Source: Streptomyces sp. Alt3 (lineage in GTDB: Bacteria > Actinomycetota > Actinomycetes > Streptomycetales > Streptomycetaceae). From it: a DNA stretch of 64,000 nt. Made by a program: the position numbers and the translations under genes. A model generated the notes under the pieces. It was not told the DNA's origin, made no database searches, and saw only the letters and a list, made by a program, of their open reading frames with translations. The stretch lies in the NCBI RefSeq assembly GCF_030719215.1, contig NZ_CP120983.1, positions 5,208,001-5,272,000 on the forward strand. Reading direction: 5' to 3'. Position 1 is the first letter of the stretch; each line of letters begins with the position of its first letter. Below are positions 1-7,946 of this stretch, one piece after another.

Positions 1-349
1 CCGCGGTGCGGTGTGCCTGCCGTGCGGACGCCGACCCCGGTGGAACAGGGGTTTCGGTGGTGAAGCGCTTCCGCGGTGTGGTGTGCTTCCTGTGCGGGCC
101 CCGGCCCAGGTGGCGGGCGTGCGGGGCCCGGTGATGGCATGCTCCGGCCTGTCCGCTTCCTGACAGCACCGCCCTGTGCCGGAGGGGCGGGTTCAGGGTT
201 TTCATGGAGGACGCGGCATGCGGAACCGGCTACGCCGTTCCCGCCGTACGAGCTCTCCGCGCCTCCCGGTTCGGAGACGGTGCGCCGCCGGCCGGACCGG
301 TCGGCGGAACGCGTGCCTGGGCTCGGTCCTCGCCAGATCGGAGTGCCTG
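1..349. other. Left-edge non-coding stretch with an imperfect direct repeat
   Basis: No credible gene is seen here. Two imperfect copies of a roughly 30-base GC-rich segment begin at bases 1 and 71 (both start CCGCGGTG and share GGTGTGC and TGCGG). The stretch ends in the ribosome binding site GGAG (340-343) of the first gene. An open frame from base 76 crosses this stretch but runs antiparallel to nothing recognisable and continues out of frame into the next gene, so it is treated as chance. Confidence 0.4.
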
Positions 350-1417
350 ATGGTAAGTGCCCAGCTCCCCGCGGACCCTTGTATCGTCCTGGTCGGCGCG
401 ACCGGTGCGCTCGGAGCCACCGTCCTCGAACTGATCGTGGAACACCGCATGCGGCACCGGGAGATACGGCTCGTGGCCTCGGCACGGTCGGCGGGCCGGC
501 GGATTCCGGTCGGTGGACGGGCCGAGACCGTGCACGACCTGGAGGAGTTCGACTTCGCGGGCGCCGACCTCGTCCTGTTCTGCGCGGGCGAGGAGGTGAG
601 CCGCCGCTGGGTTCCCGTGGCGATGGCGGAGGGTGCGCTGGTCGTCGACGCCTCCGGTGCCTTCAGCTCGCACCCTGAGATCCCCCTGGTCGTCCCCTCC
701 GTCAACGACCGCCTGCTGACGGAGCGTCCCGCGGAGGTCGTCGCGGTGCCCAGCGGCATGACCGTGCCCCTGACGGTCCTGCTGCACGCGGTGGAGCGGT
801 GGCGGGGGGTGCGCCACGCGGTGTTGAGCACGTACGAGGCCGCCTCCGGGCTGGGGCACCAGGGGGTCGACGAACTGCTGGACGGAGCCGAGCTGACGCT
901 GTCCGACCCGGGGGCGGAGCTCCCCGCCGACCGGTTCCGTCCCGCCCTGGCGTTCAACGTCCTGCCGGCCGTGGACCGGATCCTGGAGAACGGGGCCAGC
1001 CGTCAGGAACAGCGCCTCGTCCAGGAGGCGCGACGCGTCCTGGAGCTGCCGGACATGGACGTGGCGGTGACCTGCGTACGGGTTCCGGTGGTCAGCGGAC
1101 ACGGGGCGACGCTCTTCGTGGAGACAGATGCCCCGGTGGACCGGCCGGAACTCGTGGAACTCCTGTCCTCGCTCCCGGATTTCGTGGTGCACGAGGGAGA
1201 GGACCTGGGCTCGGCCCCGACCCCGCTGACGGCCGGCGACCCGGACCGTTTCCACGTGGGCAGGGTGCGGGTCGGTCCGCACACGTCGCGGGGATTCCTG
1301 CTGTGGCTGGTCTTCGACAACCTACGGGCGGGAGGCGCCTCGACCCTCCTGCGGATCGCACGGATCGCACTGGCCTCCCGCGCGTCCGGGGAGCGGCCGA
1401 AAAGCCTCCCCCGCTGA
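350..1417 (+). CDS. Aspartate-semialdehyde-dehydrogenase-like protein lacking the catalytic Cys (USG-1 type)
   Basis: A 355-residue member of the aspartate-semialdehyde dehydrogenase (ASADH) fold. The NAD(P)-binding motif GATGALG lies at residues 16-22, and the dimerisation domain ends in DNLRAGG near the C-terminus. Genuine ASADH has a PNC(S/T)T motif with the nucleophilic Cys. Here the aligned segment is VAVPSGMT (residues 131-138), with Gly at the Cys position. The E. coli USG-1 protein, an ASADH relative of unknown function, has VAVPDSLT at the same place and a similar overall sequence. The protein is therefore unlikely to be the lysine/threonine-pathway enzyme. I chose ATG 350 because GGAG sits six bases upstream and the protein then begins just before the Rossmann fold; the frame is open further upstream. 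It could be a scaffold, a divergent dehydrogenase or a sensor. The fold is secure and the role unknown. Confidence 0.8.
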   Translation: MVSAQLPADPCIVLVGATGALGATVLELIVEHRMRHREIRLVASARSAGRRIPVGGRAETVHDLEEFDFAGADLVLFCAGEEVSRRWVPVAMAEGALVVDASGAFSSHPEIPLVVPSVNDRLLTERPAEVVAVPSGMTVPLTVLLHAVERWRGVRHAVLSTYEAASGLGHQGVDELLDGAELTLSDPGAELPADRFRPALAFNVLPAVDRILENGASRQEQRLVQEARRVLELPDMDVAVTCVRVPVVSGHGATLFVETDAPVDRPELVELLSSLPDFVVHEGEDLGSAPTPLTAGDPDRFHVGRVRVGPHTSRGFLLWLVFDNLRAGGASTLLRIARIALASRASGERPKSLPR

Positions 1418-1449
1418 GGCGGCTCCGGCGTGCTCCGGACGCGGCCGCG

Positions 1450-1653
1450 CTACTGCCGGGCACCAACGTACGAGGCCGCCCCCTCGCCGGGGGTGTGGGG
1501 GACGGAGTCCCACTGGTCGTCGGCGGTCGTGAACACGGCGGATTCGGGGCCTGCCAGGGCGGCGTAACCCGTGATACCTGCGGAACCGGTAATTCCGGCC
1601 AGGAGGAGGGGTGCAAGCAGGAAACGGACTTCAAACCGGCGATTGTTCGCCAT
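1450..1653 (-). CDS. Small secreted protein, hypothetical
   Basis: A 67-residue protein starting MANNRRFEVRFLL, followed by a hydrophobic stretch (about residues 10-35) that reads as a Sec signal peptide, then a short acidic, Gly/Pro-containing tail ending SYVGARQ. ATG 1653 has a good ribosome binding site (GAGGGA about eight bases upstream); an in-frame ATG eight codons earlier is less well placed. It is transcribed divergently from the LuxR-type regulator at 1814, sharing a 160-base intergenic region, and converges on the ASADH-like gene. I do not recognise the family. Small secreted proteins of this sort are common next to Streptomyces regulators, but no function can be read. Confidence 0.6.
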   Translation of the reverse strand: MANNRRFEVRFLLAPLLLAGITGSAGITGYAALAGPESAVFTTADDQWDSVPHTPGEGAASYVGARQ

Positions 1654-1813
1654 TGTTTTTCCCTCGATTCGATTCATTCGACAACTCGTGGCACCCGTTG
1701 GTCGGGAGCTTCAGAGCCTGCCAGCCAAATCGTTCCCGATCCCGGTTCATTGGGTGTCCTATGATGGCGCGGCCACAAGTGGAAAGCGCCGGACGCCGAG
1801 CGAAGAGGGACGC
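1654..1813. promoter_or_regulatory. Divergent promoter region between the secreted protein and the LuxR-type regulator
   Basis: The 160 bases separate two divergent starts, so they must carry promoters for both. The right end holds the GAGGGA ribosome binding site for the GTG at 1814. No convincing -10/-35 pair or palindrome was found by eye. Confidence 0.4.
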
Positions 1814-2920
1814 GTGGAGAGCCAGACACTGTTGGACGAACTTGCGGTCGACGCCTACAGATCAGCGCTGAGGGCCGGGGTCTTCATCGACGAGAGGATC
1901 GCCACCGAGCTCGGGGTGGACAGGGCGCGGATCGCCGAAGCGCGCAAGGCCCTCCAGGGCTTGCGCCTGTTGAGCCAGGGGGGCGAAGGACCTGCCGTCC
2001 CCCTCGACCCCGAGGTCGTCGAGGTCGAACTGATCGCACCGCTGGAGATGTCGGTCGCCCGTCAGCGAAGACAGATAGCGGGAATTCACCGCCAGTTGAG
2101 CACTTTGTCAACGCTATACCGCTCAGTCGAGCACCACCAGGGCACAGATGTGTCGATACGAGTTCTCGATAATGCCGCCGATGTGCGCCGCGAGATCGAC
2201 CTCGCCCGGCGTCGCTGCACCAAAGAGCGAATGAGTCTTCAGCCCGGGGGCGGCAGATCGGCCCACCTTCTTCAGTCGGATCTCGTACAGACGCAGGAAT
2301 TATTACGGCGCGGTGTCCGGGTACGCACTCTTTATCAGCACACCGCGCGCTCGAGCCTCACCACCCGCAGCTATGTCGCGCAGATCTCCGAAGCCGGCGC
2401 CGAGGTGCGCACCTCGGCCGAACTCTCCGAGCGGCTCATCGTCTACGACCGCCGCACCGCCTTCGTGCCCAAGGAGCGGAAGGGCTCCGAGCCGCCCGGC
2501 GCGGCCGTCGTCACCGATCCGACCCTGGTGGCCTATCTCTGCCGCTCGTTCGAGGCGGCCTGGCAGGTGGGCCGGCCGTTCACCAGCACGGAGCCTGCCG
2601 ACCAGCAACAGGTGAGCGCGGAACTGCGGTCGTCCATCCTGCGGCTGATGGCCATGGGACTCAAGGACGAAGTCATCGCGCGCCGGCTGGGGATGGCCGC
2701 CCGTACCTGCCGCCGCTACATCTCCGCCCTGATGACGGAACTGGGTGCCACCAGCCGCTTCCAGGCAGGCGTCCTCCTCGGCCGCCAGGCCGCGGAGAAC
2801 AGTGCGGCCGGCGGTGTGGACAGCGTCACGGGCGACGTCCAGGGCAGCGGCGCGAACAGCGTCACGGGCGACGTTCCGGGCCACGATCCGGCCGGCGAGG
2901 AACTCGCTGTCCACAAGTAG
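1814..2920 (+). CDS. LuxR-type transcriptional regulator with two consecutive TTA codons
   Basis: A 368-residue regulator with a C-terminal LuxR/NarL-type helix-turn-helix at about residues 275-325 (LRLMAMGLKDEVIARRLGM followed by RTCRRYISALMTELGA). The N-terminal part looks like a TrmB-like winged-helix segment (ELGVDRARIAEARKALQGL) followed by a sensor-like domain. GTG 1814 is preceded by GAGGGA; the open frame runs much further upstream without regulator-like sequence. Codons at 2300-2302 and 2303-2305 are both TTA, in the segment QELLRRG, so translation should depend on the bldA tRNA. The C-terminal tail contains a 36-base duplication giving two NSVTGDV-like heptads. It stands immediately upstream of the plus-strand biosynthetic genes and is a likely cluster-situated activator, but its targets are inferred. 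Confidence 0.85.
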   Translation: MESQTLLDELAVDAYRSALRAGVFIDERIATELGVDRARIAEARKALQGLRLLSQGGEGPAVPLDPEVVEVELIAPLEMSVARQRRQIAGIHRQLSTLSTLYRSVEHHQGTDVSIRVLDNAADVRREIDLARRRCTKERMSLQPGGGRSAHLLQSDLVQTQELLRRGVRVRTLYQHTARSSLTTRSYVAQISEAGAEVRTSAELSERLIVYDRRTAFVPKERKGSEPPGAAVVTDPTLVAYLCRSFEAAWQVGRPFTSTEPADQQQVSAELRSSILRLMAMGLKDEVIARRLGMAARTCRRYISALMTELGATSRFQAGVLLGRQAAENSAAGGVDSVTGDVQGSGANSVTGDVPGHDPAGEELAVHK

Positions 2921-2970
2921 CCGTACCGGCACAGGACGCCGGTGGCACCTCGTGCCAGGGTTCTCTCCCG

Positions 2971-3020
2971 TGCGACGTTGTGAGCGCCGACAGACACCGC
3001 TGTCTCACGACGATGTCGCA
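2971..3020 (+). promoter_or_regulatory. Nested inverted repeat in the leader of the aminotransferase operon
   Basis: Three nested complementary pairs lie just before the ribosome binding site: TGCGAC/GTCGCA (2971-2976 with 3015-3020), GTGAG/CTCAC (2980-2984 with 3004-3008) and GACAG/CTGTC (2989-2993 with 3000-3004). It could be a regulator binding site or an RNA hairpin controlling the operon. Pairing is imperfect and no regulator is assigned. Confidence 0.35.
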
Positions 3021-3033
3021 TGGGAGAGGCCCA

Positions 3034-4464
3034 ATGGCACAGCTCATCACCCTCGACGAGGCCGAAAAGCTCGACGTCGACGAAGTGCACGATCTCTACC
3101 GCACCTACATCAACAAGAGCCAGGTCCGCCTGATGACCTCCTTCGGCTTCGGCCAGGAGCTCATCGACCACGCGGAAGGCGCCTACGTCCACACCCGCGA
3201 CGGGCGCAAGATCCTCGACTTCACCGGTGGCGTGGGCGTGCTGAACCACGGGCACAACCACCCCCGGATCGTCGCGGCCCGCAAGCGCTTCCAGGAACAG
3301 CTGCGGATGGAGGTGCACAAGACCTACTTCTCGCCCTACCTGGCCGCTCTCGGCCACAACCTGGCCGCCGTCATGCCGGGCGACCTCAACCGTTCCTTCC
3401 TGCCGAACTCCGGTGCGGAGGCGGTGGAAGGAGCCGTCAAGCTGGCGTACAAGTACCACGGCGGCCGGCGCAAGCGGATCCTGCGGGCCGACATCAGCTT
3501 CCACGGCAAGCTGCTCGGCTCCGGGGGACTGACCGGGAGCACGCAGAACCACTTCGACTTCCCGACCATCCCCGGCATCGGCACCTTCGCGTACGACGAC
3601 CTCGACTCGGTCCGCCGGGCGCTGGCCGAGGCCCGCGACGCGAACGGCCGCAGCGACGTGTACGCGCTGCTCATCGAGCCGTTCAGCGCCTCCACGATGC
3701 GCTGGTGCTCCGAGGAGTTCCTGCGCGGCCTGCGTGAACTGTGCACGGCCGAGGACATCGTGCTGATCTTCGACGAGATCTACACCGGCTGGGGCAAGAC
3801 CGGCAGCATGTTCCACTTCACGCGCTACGAGGGCCTGGTCCCCGACGTCGTGACGACCTCCAAGTCGTTCGGCGGCGGCAAGTCCTCCATCTCCGCCTTC
3901 GTCGCACGGGAACCCGTGTTCAGCAAGGTGTACGACAACATGACGGACGCCATGATGCAGAGTACGAGCACGACGTACTACGGCTTCGGTGAGGAGACCG
4001 CGACCGCGATCGAGGCCGTCTCGGTGGCGGTGGAGGACGACTACCCGGCGCGGGCCCGTGCCATCGAGGACGTGCTGCGGCCGGGGCTGGAACGCATCCA
4101 GAAGACCTACCCGGACCTGATAGCCGAGGTGCGCGGATCGGGGGCGCTCTTCGGGGTGTTCCTGTCCGGCGGCCCCAAGGTCCTGGATCTGGTGGGCAAG
4201 CTGCCGGCCGGCGGTCTCGCCAAGGACCCGCTGATCAGGACGAAGATCATCACCGCGGCGGTGATCGACACCCTGTACCGCAAGCACGACGTCTACTCCT
4301 ACTACACGCTCAACGGCCGCAGTCCGCTGGTCGTGAGCCCGCCCCTGGTGGCAGGACCCGACGAGGTCGAACGGTTCCTCGACGCCCTGGACGCCACCCT
4401 CTCCGAGGGCATGAACCGGCTGCTGGCACGCTTCATGAAGGAGCGGGTGAGCTCGCTGTGGTGA
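3034..4464 (+). CDS. Class III pyridoxal-phosphate aminotransferase
   Basis: A 476-residue class III (fold type I) aminotransferase of the acetylornithine/glutamate-1-semialdehyde group. SGAEA (about 126-130) fits the cofactor phosphate-binding site. FDEIYTGWGKTG at 246-257 carries the Asp that contacts the pyridine nitrogen. TTSKSFGGGKS supplies the Schiff-base Lys at residue 277. The open frame extends upstream, but ATG 3034 has GGAGAGG seven bases before it and starts the first sensible residues. It is the first gene of a tightly packed operon; its stop overlaps the following epimerase by four bases. It probably transfers an amino group to a keto sugar or small aldehyde in the cluster product. 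The substrate cannot be read from the sequence. Confidence 0.9.
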   Translation: MAQLITLDEAEKLDVDEVHDLYRTYINKSQVRLMTSFGFGQELIDHAEGAYVHTRDGRKILDFTGGVGVLNHGHNHPRIVAARKRFQEQLRMEVHKTYFSPYLAALGHNLAAVMPGDLNRSFLPNSGAEAVEGAVKLAYKYHGGRRKRILRADISFHGKLLGSGGLTGSTQNHFDFPTIPGIGTFAYDDLDSVRRALAEARDANGRSDVYALLIEPFSASTMRWCSEEFLRGLRELCTAEDIVLIFDEIYTGWGKTGSMFHFTRYEGLVPDVVTTSKSFGGGKSSISAFVAREPVFSKVYDNMTDAMMQSTSTTYYGFGEETATAIEAVSVAVEDDYPARARAIEDVLRPGLERIQKTYPDLIAEVRGSGALFGVFLSGGPKVLDLVGKLPAGGLAKDPLIRTKIITAAVIDTLYRKHDVYSYYTLNGRSPLVVSPPLVAGPDEVERFLDALDATLSEGMNRLLARFMKERVSSLW

Positions 4465-5555
4465 ACCCGTGGAACGAGACGGAAGCCGGGGACGCCCTGC
4501 CCCCACTGCCCGGACGCGTCACGGTCACGGGCGCCGCCGGTGTCCTCGGCGCGCAGCTGGTGGAGCGGCTGCTGAAGGAGGGCCGTGAGGTCCATGCCTT
4601 CGACCTCAGACCGGTGCCGGCCGCTTCCGGCCTGACCTCCTCCACCGGCGACATCCGGGACCCACGCGCCGTCAGGAGGGCGCTCGACGGCGCGGACGCC
4701 CTGGTGCACTGCGCGTCGGCACTGCCCAGTTACCCCGCCGCCGACATCCGGTCCATCGTCGTCGAGGGCACCACCACCGTGCTGGAGGCGGCCGAAGCGG
4801 TCCGGACCCCGAGGGTCGTGCACATCTCCTCGACCGCCGTGTACGGGCTGCCCAAACTGGTGCCGACGCCGGAGGACCACCCGCACGAGCCGGTGGACAC
4901 CTACAGCACGGCCAAGGCGGAGGCGGAGAAGGTCGCCGAGCGGTTCCGCGCCGGAGGGATGTGCCTGCCCGTACTGAGGCCCAAGACCTTCGTCGGACCG
5001 GGCCGCATGGGCCTGTTCGACATGCTCTTCCAGTGGGCCGAGGAGGGCCGGAACTTCCCGGTGCTCGGCAAGGGCGACGTGCGCATCCAGATGCTCGCCC
5101 TGGACGACCTCGTGGACGCGGTGGTCACCGTGCTGCGCGCCCCGGACGAGGTCGCGCACGACACGTACAACATCGGCGCCGTCGAGTTCGCCACCCTGCG
5201 CGAGGACTTCCAGGCGGTGCTGGACGCGGCGGGGCACGGCAAGTCGGTCGTCTCGATCCCGGGCCGCCCCGCGGTGGCCGTGCTGCGGGCACTGGAGCGG
5301 ACGGGCATCTCCCCGGTCTACGGGCGGCTGCTGTACAAGCTGCTCGACGACTCCTACGTGAGCGTCGACAAGGCGCAGGAACGGCTCGGCTTCCGGCCCC
5401 GCCAGTCCAACCGGGAAGCCATCCTGCGCACGTACGACTGGTGGCGCGGGCAGCGCGCGGCCGCCCCGCCGCCGGCCGCGAGCCGGGACGGCGGCCGGAC
5501 CAGCACGGATCCGTGGCGGCAGGGAGCCCTCGGTCTCGCGAAGGTCTTCTTCTGA
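4461..5555 (+). CDS. NAD-dependent epimerase/dehydratase (extended SDR)
   Basis: A sugar-nucleotide or polyprenyl-sugar modifying enzyme of the extended short-chain dehydrogenase family, about 364 residues. VTGAAGVLG near residue 21 is the GxxGxxG cofactor motif. HISSTAVYG and DTYSTAKAEAEK give the catalytic Ser and the YxxxK pair. GTG 4461 forms a GTGA overlap with the upstream stop; GTG 4458, one codon earlier, is equally possible. It lies between an aminotransferase and a phosphatase-fold protein in the same operon. Members of the family reduce, epimerise or dehydrate activated sugars. In this context a 2- or 4-keto sugar intermediate is plausible but unproven. Confidence 0.88.
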   Translation: MNPWNETEAGDALPPLPGRVTVTGAAGVLGAQLVERLLKEGREVHAFDLRPVPAASGLTSSTGDIRDPRAVRRALDGADALVHCASALPSYPAADIRSIVVEGTTTVLEAAEAVRTPRVVHISSTAVYGLPKLVPTPEDHPHEPVDTYSTAKAEAEKVAERFRAGGMCLPVLRPKTFVGPGRMGLFDMLFQWAEEGRNFPVLGKGDVRIQMLALDDLVDAVVTVLRAPDEVAHDTYNIGAVEFATLREDFQAVLDAAGHGKSVVSIPGRPAVAVLRALERTGISPVYGRLLYKLLDDSYVSVDKAQERLGFRPRQSNREAILRTYDWWRGQRAAAPPPAASRDGGRTSTDPWRQGALGLAKVFF

Positions 5556-5556
5556 C

Positions 5557-6777
5557 ATGGCCGGAACCCAGGTGCCGGGGACACCCATGCCCACATCCGG
5601 TGTCCCCGGCACGGACGACGCCCCCGGTGCGCACGGGGACACCGCGGCCGGCCCGCCTCCGGACGGGCGGCCGGACGGCGGCACCGGTGAGGGCCCGCGG
5701 GCCCGCCGCTGGTGCCGCGGCACCCGCCTGCTGGTGGCGGCGACCGGCGTATGGGCCGTGCTCCTCGTCCTGCACGTCCTGCTCGCGGGGCGCTGGTGGC
5801 TGTGGCTGCTCGTGGAGGCGGTACCCCCGCTGACGCTGGTGGCCGTGCCGCTGCTGCTGCTCGCACTGGCCCCGCTCGCGCGGCCGGTACGCCGGTGGCT
5901 GGCCCCCGTGCTGGTGCTCCTGCTCCTGGCCGGCGCCCATCTGGCCGGGTTCGGACCGGTTCTGTCGGGCGGGCCGGGCACCACCGCCGGGGGCACCCCG
6001 GTCAAGGTGTTCGCCTGGAGCACGGACTACTGGCAGATGGACGACGACAAGCAGGACTTCTACGCCTTCCTCCGTGGCAGGGACGCCGACGTGTACCTCC
6101 TCCAGGAGTACCTGTACTGGGAGGGCGACGAGCCGGTCAGGATCGACGACACGGCCCGGCTGCGTGAGGAGTTCCCCGGCTACCACATCTCCGTCGAGGG
6201 GGAGTTGATCACGCTCTCCCGGCTGCCCGTGGTCGCCGAGCACCACCGCCGGGTACCGGACACCGGCACCGCCTGGTACCGGGAGGGGAGCAAGGCGCAG
6301 CGCACCGACATCAGGGTCGGCGCCCGCACGGTCTCCTTCTACAACGTGCACATGCCGGTCCCCTTCCAGGTCGGCGACAACCCGCTCTCCGGCCGCTTCT
6401 ACCGCTTCCTGCAGGACCAGTACGACTGGCGCGACCGCGAACTGGACGCACTGCGCTCCGATCTCGCGGAGAACCCCAACCCGGCACTGCTGACCGGGGA
6501 CTTCAACTCGCCGTGGACGGGCAGCCTCCTCGACCCCGCCCCCGGCACCCGGACGCACAGCCCCGGGAGCGGCGTACTCCCCGCCCGCTCCTGGCCCGTC
6601 TCCGACTACCCACTGCCCCGGCTGTGGCGGCTGGACTGGCTGTTCACCACCGAGGACCTGGCCGTGCCCGGTTACCGCTTCGGCGGCGGCGGGGACTTCT
6701 CCGACCACGCGGCCCAGGAGATCCGTCTCGTCGTTCCCGACCCCACCGCCTCCGGACACCCGAAGGAGACCCGATGA
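5557..6777 (+). CDS. Membrane-anchored endonuclease/exonuclease/phosphatase-family protein
   Basis: A 406-residue protein with a Pro/Gly-rich cytoplasmic N-terminus (1-50), three hydrophobic segments at about residues 55-135 and a C-terminal domain of the endonuclease/exonuclease/phosphatase (DNase I-like) superfamily. Hallmarks are LLQEYLYW (metal-binding Glu), FYNVHMP (catalytic His), LLTGDFNS, RLDWLFTT and SDHAAQ. In this topology the catalytic domain should face outside. The family cleaves phosphodiesters or phosphomonoesters of nucleic acids, inositol phosphates and lipids. Because the operon also encodes a DPPR-synthase-like enzyme, this may be a lipid- or sugar-phosphate phosphatase rather than a nuclease; that is inference. 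ATG 5557 follows the epimerase stop by one base, and its stop overlaps the next ATG (ATGA). Confidence 0.85.
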   Translation: MAGTQVPGTPMPTSGVPGTDDAPGAHGDTAAGPPPDGRPDGGTGEGPRARRWCRGTRLLVAATGVWAVLLVLHVLLAGRWWLWLLVEAVPPLTLVAVPLLLLALAPLARPVRRWLAPVLVLLLLAGAHLAGFGPVLSGGPGTTAGGTPVKVFAWSTDYWQMDDDKQDFYAFLRGRDADVYLLQEYLYWEGDEPVRIDDTARLREEFPGYHISVEGELITLSRLPVVAEHHRRVPDTGTAWYREGSKAQRTDIRVGARTVSFYNVHMPVPFQVGDNPLSGRFYRFLQDQYDWRDRELDALRSDLAENPNPALLTGDFNSPWTGSLLDPAPGTRTHSPGSGVLPARSWPVSDYPLPRLWRLDWLFTTEDLAVPGYRFGGGGDFSDHAAQEIRLVVPDPTASGHPKETR

Positions 6778-7946
6778 GCCCGCAGGACAACCCCCTGAGC
6801 GAGGGATCCACCATGCGCCCCAGCCGGTTCCACGTGACGGTGATGCTCGACTACTACGCCCCCTACATCAGCGGCCTGACCGAGGCCGCCCGACTGACCG
6901 CCGAGGGCCTGGCCGCCCGCGGCTGGAACATCGCGGTCGTGTGCGCCCAGCACGACCCCGCACTGCCGCGCTACGAGGTGATCAACGGCGTCCACGTGTT
7001 CCGCGCGCCCGTCCTCGCCAACATCAGCCGTGGTTTCGTCTCCCCGGCGCTGCCCCTGCTGGCCCGGCGTCTCGCCGCCCGCTCCGACATCGTCCACATG
7101 CACCTGCCCAACCCCGAGGCGGCCCTCGTCGCGGCGCTCAAGGGCAAGGCCCGCCTCGTCGTGACCTACCACATCGACGTGTTCCTGCCCGACGGCCCGG
7201 TGAACCGCTTCGGGATGCGCGCCGTCGACGAGGTCTGCAAGAGCGCCGTCCGCAAGGCGGACATCGTCATCACCAACAGCGAGGACCAGGCACGGGGGTC
7301 GCGGATCTGGCCCACGATCCGCCGCCGCAAGCTCCTGCCCATCTCCTCGCCCTGCGTCGACCGCAGCGGCGGCCAACCGCGGCTGCGCGACGGCGACGGG
7401 CTGCACATCGGCTTCATGGGCCGGATCACCGTCGACAAGGGCATCGAATACCTCATACGTGCCTTCCGCTCCATGCCGGACCCGGAGGCACGGCTGCTGA
7501 TCGCGGGGGACTACACCACCGTCGCGGGCGGCAGCAACATCGCCGAACTGCGCGCGGAGGCCGGCGACGACCCGCGGATCCGCTTCACCGGTCTGCTCCG
7601 GGGCGAGGCCGTACGCGACTTCTACGCCTCGATCGACGTCTTCGCTCTCCCGTCGATATCCGAGTCCTTCGGCATCGTGCAGGTCGAGGCCATGATGGCC
7701 GGGATCCCACCGGTGAGCACCGACCTGTCCGGCTCCCGCTACCCGGTGGCGTCCACCGGCTTCGGGCGGCTGGTCCCGCCCCGGGACCCCGACGCCCTGC
7801 GCGAGGCACTGCTGGAGATGGCGCACATGCCCGCCGAGGACCGCGTCGCCGGCGCGGAGACGGCGACCAAGCTCTTCGGCGGAGAGGCGTTCCTCGACGC
7901 CCACGAAGAGGCGTTTCGGCGGCTGTTGCCCGGTGGGCGGCTGTGA
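6774..7946 (+). CDS. GT4-family glycosyltransferase
   Basis: A retaining GT-B glycosyltransferase of 390 residues. The N-terminal acceptor domain begins FHVTVMLDYYAPYISGLTE. The C-terminal donor domain shows IGFMGRITVDKGIEYLIRAF (GRL..KG-like motif) and ALPSISESFGIVQVEAMM, the E-x7-E signature of family 4. No membrane segments are seen, so it should act at the inner face of the membrane on a nucleotide sugar. ATG 6774 overlaps the preceding stop; ATG 6813, after a ribosome-binding-like GAGGGA, is an alternative 13 codons later. Its stop overlaps the UbiA gene start as GTGA. It probably adds a sugar to the lipid-linked intermediate of this cluster. Confidence 0.88.
   Translation: MSPQDNPLSEGSTMRPSRFHVTVMLDYYAPYISGLTEAARLTAEGLAARGWNIAVVCAQHDPALPRYEVINGVHVFRAPVLANISRGFVSPALPLLARRLAARSDIVHMHLPNPEAALVAALKGKARLVVTYHIDVFLPDGPVNRFGMRAVDEVCKSAVRKADIVITNSEDQARGSRIWPTIRRRKLLPISSPCVDRSGGQPRLRDGDGLHIGFMGRITVDKGIEYLIRAFRSMPDPEARLLIAGDYTTVAGGSNIAELRAEAGDDPRIRFTGLLRGEAVRDFYASIDVFALPSISESFGIVQVEAMMAGIPPVSTDLSGSRYPVASTGFGRLVPPRDPDALREALLEMAHMPAEDRVAGAETATKLFGGEAFLDAHEEAFRRLLPGGRL

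Noticed and set aside
76..678. 200-residue open frame on the plus strand at the left edge
   Set aside because: It overlaps the ASADH-like gene in another frame, is Arg/Pro/Gly-rich low-complexity sequence and contains no recognisable domain.
2716..4506. 596-residue open frame antisense to the aminotransferase gene
   Set aside because: High-GC third-position shadow: Val/Glu/His-rich and featureless, while the opposite strand encodes a clear aminotransferase with active-site motifs.
5125..6759. Long antisense frame over the epimerase and EEP genes
   Set aside because: Low-complexity composition and complete overlap with two genes that have strong motifs.
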